Shown here piece by piece: positions 1-4,941 of a DNA stretch of 5,256 nt. Position numbers and translations under genes: made by a program. The notes below the pieces were generated by a model. The model saw only the letters and a program-made list of their open reading frames with translations. It was not told where the DNA came from and did no database searches. Within the stretch, counting starts at the first letter, position 1, and every line of letters starts with the position of its first letter. The stretch lies in assembly GCA_030950825.1 (NCBI GenBank), contig JAUZQT010000060.1:1-5256 (forward strand). The letters run 5' to 3'. Source of the DNA: Mariprofundaceae bacterium. Its GTDB lineage: Bacteria; Pseudomonadota; Zetaproteobacteria; Mariprofundales; Mariprofundaceae.

Positions 1-77
1 TGGTGGGCTCACTAGGACTCGAACCTAGAACCAACCGGTTATGAGCCGGTTGCGCTAACCAGTTGCGCCATGAGCCC
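1..77 (-). tRNA. tRNA with CAU anticodon (elongator Met or Ile2), CCA encoded
   Basis: Read on the - strand, the sequence folds into a full cloverleaf of 77 nt including the encoded CCA (3-1). The acceptor stem is GGGCTCA/TGAGCCC with discriminator A. The D stem is GCGC/GCGC, and the anticodon stem is ACCGG/CCGGT around the loop CTCATAA. The T stem is CTAGG/CCTAG with loop TTCGAGT. The anticodon is CAU. It is not the initiator, because the first acceptor pair is G-C and the anticodon stem lacks the three G-C pairs typical of tRNA-fMet. CAU is shared by elongator Met and by Ile2, whose C34 is changed to lysidine by TilS. The acceptor pair C4-G69 is as in E. coli Ile2, but U5-A68 is not, so I leave the identity open. 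The gene is complete, and the window edge coincides with its 3' end. Confidence 0.95.
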
Positions 78-93
78 ATTTTGAATAGCGCGC

Positions 94-122
94 AATCTAG
101 TCAGCGAAAGCATACATGGCAA
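94..122 (-). promoter_or_regulatory. Predicted sigma70-type promoter of the tRNA
   Basis: On the - strand there is a -35 box TTGCCA (122-117, 5 of 6 to consensus), exactly 17 bases of spacer, and a -10 box TAGATT (99-94, 4 of 6). The bases just after the -10 box are GCGCGC, a GC-rich discriminator typical of stable-RNA promoters under stringent control. Initiation would fall around 85-88, giving a leader of roughly ten bases before the tRNA 5' end at 77. The -35 box overlaps the ATG at 116 of the divergent helicase frame. The prediction is from sequence alone. Confidence 0.55.
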
Positions 123-151
123 TATATGTGCAATCGTTTTACCCTTCGCTA

Positions 152-1444
152 ATGAATCCAACAACCTTTTCCGAACTAAACCTCCCACAAGCACTACAAC
201 AAGGCATTGATGATCTTGCTTATACAGAGCTTACCGCCGTTCAACAAATGGCTTTGCCGATAACATTGAAAGGAAAAGACGTTGCAGGGCAAGGACGTAC
301 TGGGACAGGGAAAACGGCTACATTTTTAATCACTATTTTCAATCACCTGTTATGCAATGAGGCAAAAAAAGGTCGAACAGGACAGCATCCGCGTGCTATT
401 GTGATTGCTCCTACCCGTGAGCTGGTGGTTCAAATTGGTAACGATGCTAAAAAAATCAGCAAACATACTGATTTAAAAGTGCATACCGTTTATGGCGGCG
501 TGGACTATGAAAAACAACGCAAAGCCTTTGATGATGGTGTTGATGTCTTGATCGGCACACCTGGACGTTTGATTGATTATCTCAAAAAACATGTTTACAG
601 CCTTAATCGCACAGAAATTGTGGTATTGGATGAAGCGGATCGCATGTTTGATCTGGGTTTCATCAAAGATATTCGCTTTATGTTGCGTCGCCTTCCCAAG
701 TACCATGAAAGACAATCACTATTGTTTTCCGCAACATTATCACACCGTGTGATGGAATTGGCCTATGAGCACATGAACAACCCTGAAAAACTACGTGCTG
801 AAGAAGGTGAATTAACAGCGCCAGGTATTCGTGAATCATTGTATCACACAGCGATGGAAGACAAGATCTCGCTGCTTATTTATTTATTGCGTTTGGATCG
901 TGTTGAGCGCGGCATCATTTTCATCAATGAAAAGCGCGATGGCGAACGTGTAGCACGCCAGTTGGCACGCTATGGTTTTAAGGTAGGCATTCTTTCTGGC
1001 GATGTGAGGCAGCAAAAACGCATGCGTATTTTGGAGGGTTTTTCACAAGGCAGGCTGCACTTGCTGGTCGCCACGGATGTGGCTAGCCGAGGCCTGCATA
1101 TTGATGGCGTGACCCATGTATTCAATTATGATTTGCCTGATGATGCGGAGAATTATGTGCACCGTATTGGCAGAACGGCTCGTGCTGGCAGCACAGGCAC
1201 AGCAATTTCATTTGCCTGTGAGCGCTTTTGTTTTGGCTTGCCTGATATAGAAATATACATTAAACGCAGTATTCCTGTTGAAAGTATTCCAGAAACCGCT
1301 CTAAACATGGAAAAGCCTAGCCACCCAAATGCGGTTGCTGAAGGTCTAAAAAGTGGTGATCGGGCAGCTGTTCCCAACAAAGGTTCTGGAAGACCCACAC
1401 AATCACGCCGCCCACAAGGCCGTGGAAATCAGCACCGTCGTTAA
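152..1444 (+). CDS. rhlB: ATP-dependent DEAD-box RNA helicase, RhlB type
   Basis: This is an RNA helicase that unwinds short duplexes using ATP; in enterobacteria RhlB works in the RNase E degradosome. Numbered from the upstream in-frame ATG at 116, the motifs run in order: Q motif (F18, Q43/44), motif I GRTGTGKT (60-67), PTREL (99-103), TPGR (148-151), DEAD (172-175), SAT (205-207), motif V VATDVASRG (318-326) and motif VI HRIGRTARAG (349-358). The run from VFNYDLPDD (336-344) to the SIPV segment (385-388) closely matches E. coli RhlB. A basic Arg/Gly/Gln tail (about 420-442) could bind RNA. Motif I begins GR rather than the usual AQ. I choose ATG 152 (430 aa) because the E. coli protein starts at an equivalent point and 116 sits in the tRNA promoter. 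Neither start has a clear Shine-Dalgarno sequence, so 116 remains possible. Its product is probably cytoplasmic. Confidence 0.88.
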   Translation: MNPTTFSELNLPQALQQGIDDLAYTELTAVQQMALPITLKGKDVAGQGRTGTGKTATFLITIFNHLLCNEAKKGRTGQHPRAIVIAPTRELVVQIGNDAKKISKHTDLKVHTVYGGVDYEKQRKAFDDGVDVLIGTPGRLIDYLKKHVYSLNRTEIVVLDEADRMFDLGFIKDIRFMLRRLPKYHERQSLLFSATLSHRVMELAYEHMNNPEKLRAEEGELTAPGIRESLYHTAMEDKISLLIYLLRLDRVERGIIFINEKRDGERVARQLARYGFKVGILSGDVRQQKRMRILEGFSQGRLHLLVATDVASRGLHIDGVTHVFNYDLPDDAENYVHRIGRTARAGSTGTAISFACERFCFGLPDIEIYIKRSIPVESIPETALNMEKPSHPNAVAEGLKSGDRAAVPNKGSGRPTQSRRPQGRGNQHRR

Positions 1445-1473
1445 TCTTCATCATAGCTGATCGTTTGCTTTAG

Positions 1474-1633
1474 CCTGAATAATTCATAAATCGTTGTGAT
1501 AATTGCGAAGAACCTTTATTTGCAACGATTTTTTGTTGGGAGTGCCATACCAATGGATACGGTCGATTGGCAAAGAATTCGTTTCGGATAAAGGGGCAAG
1601 CAAGGACACGACAGTATTTGTGGATTATTCAGG
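1474..1633. mobile_element. MITE-like element, 160 bp, with TTAG target duplication
   Basis: The ends are inverted repeats: 1474-1491 (cctgaataattcataaat) and the reverse complement of 1616-1633 agree at 16 of 18 bases, with the outer 10 perfect. The element is flanked by a direct TTAG at 1470-1473 and 1634-1637, which fits a 4-bp target-site duplication. TTAG fits the YTAR pattern known for the IS701 group of the IS4 superfamily, but the family is not proven. No complete transposase gene fits in 160 bp, so it would have to move in trans. It lies 29 bases after the rhlB stop codon. Confidence 0.55.
1488..1534 (+). terminator. Possible weak rho-independent terminator after rhlB
   Basis: A 9-bp perfect stem (1488-1496 aaatcgttg with 1523-1531 caacgattt) encloses a 26-base loop. 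A run of six T (1529-1534) overlaps the end of the stem. It lies inside the MITE-like element, about 45 bases after the rhlB stop. The loop is long and the stem is mostly AT, so termination efficiency is doubtful. Confidence 0.33.
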
Positions 1634-1637
1634 TTAG

Positions 1638-1964
1638 AGCCGCAGAAAAACAGGAGCAGTATATTCTTTCCGTGTTTCAGATGGGCAATAATTTTATTAA
1701 CGGATACACTGTCTCCGTTTTCTTACAGGGAATACTTCTTGCAATTGCTGTTGGCATACGAATAATGCGCGTACATATTTTGGATCCGATTTTTATCCAG
1801 AGCAGTGGAGGGTTACAGGCCTTACGAAACTGCGGCAACCGACTACACTAAGCGAATGGCTTAAATGTAGAGAATGGTGCCAACGCCTGCTTGGTTTTGA
1901 TGCCGAGAGCGATGATAGTCGGGTTGTTAAGTCTATTGATCGCTTATTGAGCGACGTTCTTTTC
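1638..1964 (+). other. Gene-free stretch, possibly decayed coding sequence
   Basis: No intact gene with a start codon and ribosome binding site is visible here. Several frames stay open unusually long. One is open from 1483 to 1851 and another from 1701 to 2012, the latter without any ATG. Parts look protein-like: frame 2 around 1703-1762 reads DTLSPFSYREYFLQLLLAYE, and frame 3 around 1773-1961 contains segments such as YFGSDFYPEQWRVTGLTKLR and EWCQRLLGFDAESDDSRVVK. The plausible segments change frame near 1763, which would fit a frameshifted remnant. I cannot name a family. An imperfect hairpin (1843-1847 with 1866-1870, and 1849-1853 with 1859-1863) also lies here. Confidence 0.3.
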
Positions 1965-1969
1965 AACCT
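1921..1969 (+). promoter_or_regulatory. Possible antiterminator stem upstream of thrC
   Basis: Bases 1922-1926 (ggttg) can pair with 1964-1968 (caacc), and 1929-1931 (aag) with 1959-1961 (ctt), separated by a 2-by-2 T internal loop. This stem would enclose a small hairpin, 1940-1944 (tcgct) with 1950-1954 (agcga). It uses the same bases, 1965-1968, as the 5' arm of the terminator at 1965-1994, so the two structures exclude each other. No known riboswitch or T-box motif was recognised. Confidence 0.3.
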
Positions 1970-1994
1970 TTGCTTATCTCGCGGAGGTTTTTTT
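1965..1994 (+). terminator. Intrinsic terminator just before thrC
   Basis: Bases 1965-1973 (aacctttgc) pair with 1981-1989 (gcggaggtt), including two G-U pairs, around the 7-base loop ttatctc. A T run extends from 1988 to 1994. It lies 41 bases before the thrC start codon. It may end a transcript from upstream and isolate the biosynthetic cluster, or act as a conditional attenuator of it. No convincing promoter was found between it and thrC. Confidence 0.6.
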
Positions 1995-2035
1995 GTTTAT
2001 GGATTTCGGTAATTAGTTTGGATTGGAGTTATTGA

Positions 2036-3286
2036 ATGAGTGAAAGTATTGTTCGTGCCTTGAAGTGCCGTGAGTGTGGCCAGGAATATGAAATTCAGCC
2101 CACGCATGTGTGTGAATATTGTTTTGGCCCGTTGGAAGTGGTTTATGATTACGAAAAACTTCAAGGTAAATTTACCCGTGAGTTGATAGAATCGCGCCCG
2201 CAAACCATGTGGCGTTATAAAGAGTTATTGCCGATTGATGGTGAGCCGCAAGTGGGTGTGAATAATGGTTTTACACCTTTAATTCGCGCAGATCGCCTTG
2301 CCAAAGCTTTGGGTGTGAAAGAGCTGTATATTAAAAATGACTCAGTGTGTTATCCGACCTTATCATTTAAAGATCGTGTGGTTTCTGTTGCTTTATCCAA
2401 GGCTGTTGAGTTTGGTTTTAAGACCGTGGCATGTGCTTCTACAGGCAACTTGGCGGGTTCTGTGGCTGCCAATGCTGCGGCTGCTGGTTTGGAATCCTAT
2501 GTGTTTATTCCTGAGGATCTTGAGCAGGGTAAGGTGTTGGGTGCTGCGGTTTTTGGCACCAATATTATTGGTATTCGTGGTCAGTATGATGATGTGAACC
2601 GCTTGTGCTCGGAAGTGGCTGGTAAATATGGTTGGGCATTTGTGAATGTAAATGTGCGTCCGTTTTATGCGGAGGGATCAAAATCCATGGGCTATGAAAT
2701 CATGGAACAATTGGGCTGGAAAGCGCCTAAACATGTGGTTGTTCCGATGGCATCGGGTTCACTTTGCACCAAAATTGATAAATCCATTAAAGAATTCATC
2801 AAGCTTGGTTTGATTGAAGATAACGGCACTGCCGTCTATGGCGCGCAAGCCACGGGCTGCTCTCCAATTTCCAAATCAGTCAAAGATGGCACCGATATGA
2901 TTCATCCCGTGAAGGCCAATACCATTGCCAAGTCATTGGCAATTGGTAACCCTGCTGATGGTTTTTATGCCAATCGTGTGATTAAAGAATCAGGCGGTTG
3001 GTCTGAAGATGTGAGCGATAAAGAAGTGATTGCTGCAATGAAATTATTGGCCGAAACCGAAGGTATCTTTGCCGAAACGGCAGGTGGCGTAACCTTGGGT
3101 TGCGCGATCAAATTGCTTGAATCGGGCAAGTTGCCAAGTGATGAGTCGATTGTGTTGTGCATTACAGGTAATGGACTGAAAACACAGGAAGCGGTGATGA
3201 ATGAGGTGACGAAACCACGCATTATCAATGCTTCCTTGAAAGAATTTGATGTATTGGCTGAAGCCGATGGCGTTGCATTGAATTAA
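2036..3286 (+). CDS. thrC: Threonine synthase, zinc-ribbon type
   Basis: This PLP enzyme (416 aa) of fold type II would convert O-phosphohomoserine to threonine and phosphate in the cytoplasm. An N-terminal zinc ribbon has Cys11, Cys14, Cys26 and Cys29. The PLP lysine is K112 in SFKDR. The phosphate/substrate loop is STGNLAGS (135-142), a second glycine loop is ASGS (239-242), and TGNGLK (377-382) is near the C terminus. Length and motifs fit full-length threonine synthases. The start is supported by GGAG at 2025-2028, 7 bases before ATG. It is the first gene of the cluster: the sulfur-carrier gene follows after 26 bases with no terminator. The usual partners hom and thrB are absent from the window. 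The linkage raises the inferred alternative that it uses phosphohomoserine for another replacement reaction, such as one with sulfide. Threonine synthase remains the best call. Confidence 0.9.
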   Translation: MSESIVRALKCRECGQEYEIQPTHVCEYCFGPLEVVYDYEKLQGKFTRELIESRPQTMWRYKELLPIDGEPQVGVNNGFTPLIRADRLAKALGVKELYIKNDSVCYPTLSFKDRVVSVALSKAVEFGFKTVACASTGNLAGSVAANAAAAGLESYVFIPEDLEQGKVLGAAVFGTNIIGIRGQYDDVNRLCSEVAGKYGWAFVNVNVRPFYAEGSKSMGYEIMEQLGWKAPKHVVVPMASGSLCTKIDKSIKEFIKLGLIEDNGTAVYGAQATGCSPISKSVKDGTDMIHPVKANTIAKSLAIGNPADGFYANRVIKESGGWSEDVSDKEVIAAMKLLAETEGIFAETAGGVTLGCAIKLLESGKLPSDESIVLCITGNGLKTQEAVMNEVTKPRIINASLKEFDVLAEADGVALN

Positions 3287-3312
3287 TTTTAAATGATAAA
3301 TAGGAGAGAAAA

Positions 3313-3591
3313 ATGACTGTAACTGTACGTATCCCAACCCCTTTGCGTAAACTAACTGGTGGTGCTGATGAAGTGTCCATTGAAGGCGCAACCATCGGCG
3401 CAATGATTGATAATCTTGAATCAGCACATGCAGGTTTGAAAGAGCGTTTGTGTGATGAAAATGGTGAAATTCGCCGTTTTGTAAATGTTTATTTGAATGA
3501 TGAAGATGTTCGTTTTTTGAATGGTCGTGATACCGAACTGAAAGATGGCGATGAAGGATCTATTGTTCCTGCAATCGCATGCGGGAATTAA
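3313..3591 (+). CDS. MoaD/ThiS/CysO-like sulfur carrier with altered C terminus
   Basis: This is a 92-aa ubiquitin-fold (beta-grasp) protein of the MoaD/ThiS family. Such proteins are adenylated at a C-terminal Gly-Gly by a ThiF/MoeB enzyme and converted to a thiocarboxylate that donates sulfur. Recognisable segments are VRIPTPLRKLTGG (5-17), an RRFVNVYLNDEDVR stretch (54-67) and the late DGDEGSIVPAIA segment (78-89). The family normally ends DGDEVSIVPAIAGG. Here the last residues are A89-C90-G91-N92, so the penultimate Gly is Cys (TGC at 3580-3582, one base from GGC) and an extra Asn follows. E81-G82 also replaces the usual E-V. A trailing residue could be cut off by a Mec/JAMM protease, as in related systems, but the lost Gly is harder to reconcile with function. 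The start has GGAG at 3303-3306, 6 bases before ATG. It resembles CysO-type carriers, with no Mo-cofactor genes nearby. Confidence 0.85.
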   Translation: MTVTVRIPTPLRKLTGGADEVSIEGATIGAMIDNLESAHAGLKERLCDENGEIRRFVNVYLNDEDVRFLNGRDTELKDGDEGSIVPAIACGN

Positions 3592-3662
3592 GCTTTTTTC
3601 TGGTAGATTTTTTTGGCAGCTTTTTGCTTTGTAGGAACAGTTGCTTTGCTTTTTTATTGTCC
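3592..3662 (+). other. T-rich low-complexity spacer between carrier and NIL genes
   Basis: The spacer is T-rich on the + strand, with T runs of six, seven, five and six bases and several copies of GCTTT, including TTGCTTTG twice. I see no GC-rich hairpin directly before any T run, so it is not a canonical intrinsic terminator. The genes on both sides probably stay on one transcript, although U-rich RNA could be a protein or small-RNA contact site. Confidence 0.4.
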
Positions 3663-3673
3663 AAGGAGTTAAT

Positions 3674-3916
3674 ATGAAATTACGTGTTTACCTGAACTTT
3701 GAGCAAGATGCTGTAACAGAGCCTGTTATTTGGAAGTTGGCCAAAGAGTTTGATGTGATGACCAATATCCGCACAGCGGCAGTGAAAGAAGGCATGGGGC
3801 TGGTTGGGCTTGAAATCGAAGGCGACATAGAGACCGTGGAAGCATCTGTGAAATGGCTTGAGGCACATGCAGGTGTGCATGTTGAACCGATTGAACAAAA
3901 TGTGATTGAGGGTTGA
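3674..3916 (+). CDS. Stand-alone NIL domain protein
   Basis: An 80-aa protein that is essentially one NIL domain, a ferredoxin-like (ACT-like) fold best known from the C terminus of the methionine ABC transporter ATPase MetN, where it senses methionine. Features seen are an opening MKLRVYLNF strand, the WKLAKEFDVMTNIRTA helix-to-strand region (22-37) with the characteristic N-I pair, and GLVGLEIEGD (46-55) followed by a helix and the final GVHVEPIE. There is no ATPase, signal peptide or membrane segment. The start at ATG 3674 is fixed by AAGGAG (3663-3668), 5 bases upstream. The gene ends one base before the cysK start, so the two are probably translationally coupled. A role as an amino-acid sensor or small partner of the sulfur-assimilation enzymes is inferred only. 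Confidence 0.82.
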   Translation: MKLRVYLNFEQDAVTEPVIWKLAKEFDVMTNIRTAAVKEGMGLVGLEIEGDIETVEASVKWLEAHAGVHVEPIEQNVIEG

Positions 3917-3917
3917 T

Positions 3918-4850
3918 ATGACTATTTACAATAATGCTTCAGAAACCATTGGACACACCCCCATCATTCGCTTGAATCGTATTGGTGCGGATTTGGATGC
4001 TGACATTCTGGTCAAGTGTGAGTTCTACAATCCATTAAACTCTGTCAAGGATCGCATTGGCAAGGCGATGATTGAAGCTGCAGAAGCTAATGGTTTATTG
4101 AAGGAAGGCGGCGTGATTATTGAACCGACTTCTGGCAATACGGGCATTGCTTTGGCGTTTATTGCACGAGCCAAGGGTTATCGCTGTATTCTTACTATGC
4201 CAGAATCCATGAGCTTGGAACGTCGTAAGTTGCTGAAATTGCTGGGTGCAGAGTTGGTGCTGACACCAGCAGAGCTTGGCATGAAAGGTGCGATTGCCAA
4301 AGCGACTGAGCTGGTTGAAAAAACAGACGGCGGCTTTATGCCCCAGCAGTTTGAAAACCCTGCCAATCCAGAGATTCACCGCCAGACAACGGCGGAGGAA
4401 ATTTGGTCAGATTGTGAAGGGAAGGTTGATGCGATTGTCGCAGGTGTCGGGACTGGAGGTACCATTACAGGCGTATCCGAAGTGCTGAAATCACGCAATG
4501 CTGACTTTAAGGCATTTGCAGTGGAGCCTGTCGATTCACCCGTGATTTCAGGTGGCAATCCTGGTCCGCATAAAATTCAGGGCATTGGCGCAGGCTTTAT
4601 TCCGAAAAACTTAAATGTGGATGTTTTGGACGGTGTGGAACAAGTGAGTAATGATGATGCCTTTGCAATGGCGCAACGCTTGGCCGATGAAGAAGGCATT
4701 CCAGGTGGTATTTCTTCGGGTGCGGCGGTGGTTGCGGCACTGCGTATTGCTTCTACCGCTGAGATGAAAGGAAAGCGCATTGTGGTTGTTTTGCCTTCCA
4801 TGGCCGAGCGCTATATATCTACGGATTTATTTAAAGGCATCGAAGTTTAA
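3918..4850 (+). CDS. cysK: Cysteine synthase (O-acetylserine sulfhydrylase, CysK type)
   Basis: This 310-aa fold-type II PLP enzyme makes cysteine from an activated serine and a sulfur donor. Seen are the PLP lysine K44 in NSVKDR, the substrate loop TSGNTG (71-76), the MSLERR segment (98-103), the PLP phosphate loop GTGGT (178-182) and SGGNPGPHKIQGIGAG (211-226), which is diagnostic of CysK. S267 in ISSG lies near the PLP ring. The C-terminal PSMAERYIST segment differs slightly from the more usual PDSGERYLST. The HKIQGIGAG loop resembles O-acetylserine enzymes more than mycobacterial CysM, which uses O-phosphoserine and CysO thiocarboxylate, so the donor is open between free sulfide and the neighbouring carrier. 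GAGGG (3908-3912) precedes ATG 3918 by 5 bases. Only one base separates it from the NIL gene stop. Confidence 0.92.
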   Translation: MTIYNNASETIGHTPIIRLNRIGADLDADILVKCEFYNPLNSVKDRIGKAMIEAAEANGLLKEGGVIIEPTSGNTGIALAFIARAKGYRCILTMPESMSLERRKLLKLLGAELVLTPAELGMKGAIAKATELVEKTDGGFMPQQFENPANPEIHRQTTAEEIWSDCEGKVDAIVAGVGTGGTITGVSEVLKSRNADFKAFAVEPVDSPVISGGNPGPHKIQGIGAGFIPKNLNVDVLDGVEQVSNDDAFAMAQRLADEEGIPGGISSGAAVVAALRIASTAEMKGKRIVVVLPSMAERYISTDLFKGIEV

Positions 4851-4858
4851 AAATTTTC

Positions 4859-4923
4859 ACCGCCGAGTACGCGAGTGCGCCGAGAGTATACGAAAACTCT
4901 GCGTTCTCTGCATCCTCTGCGGT
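4859..4923. repeat. Imperfect palindromic repeat with 9-bp periodicity
   Basis: The two arms pair imperfectly: 4859-4863 (accgc) with 4919-4923 (gcggt), 4865-4867 with 4915-4917, 4871-4872 with 4910-4911, 4873-4875 with 4906-4908, 4878-4880 with 4901-4903, and 4883-4887 (agagt) with 4896-4900 (actct), leaving a loop of 8 bases. The right arm, 4897-4923, is three 9-base units: CTCTGCGTT, CTCTGCATC and CTCTGCGGT. The left arm carries the degraded counterpart, with CCGAG/CGAG in place of CAGAG. Similar CTCTGCG-rich palindromes occur dispersed in many bacterial genomes (from memory). It fills the cysK to MoeB/ThiF spacer and has no T run after the stem on either strand. Confidence 0.7.
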
Positions 4924-4941
4924 AAAAAAGGTTGTTGAAAC

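Noticed and set aside
1699..1722. 6-bp hairpin (aacgga/tccgtt) followed by TTTTC as a terminator
   Set aside because: The stem is short, the loop is 9 bases and the T run is weak. It also follows no gene end.
1567..1851. Intact small gene starting at TTG 1567 or ATG 1681
   Set aside because: There is no Shine-Dalgarno sequence, no recognisable family, and the frame spans the end of a probable mobile element.
1900..1950. Short leader-peptide-like frame (16 codons, rich in Leu/Ile/Val) ahead of the thrC terminator
   Set aside because: It has no ribosome binding site. A ribosome on its Val-Gly-Leu-Leu codons would cover the possible antiterminator, which is the wrong polarity for classical attenuation, and it is not rich in Thr.
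3641..3673. Upstream start for the NIL protein
   Set aside because: The added residues (MLCFFIVQGVN) are not part of the domain, and AAGGAG sits inside that extension, ideally spaced for ATG 3674.
3906..3917. TTG start at 3906 for cysK
   Set aside because: ATG 3918 has GAGGG at the right distance and matches the usual CysK N terminus. The TTG would overlap the NIL gene needlessly.
4897..4923. CRISPR-like array
   Set aside because: There are only three 9-base units with no spacers, which fits a small tandem periodicity within a palindrome.
4859..4930. Palindrome as an intrinsic terminator of cysK
   Set aside because: The stem is followed by A residues on the + strand and has no T run directly after it on the - strand.
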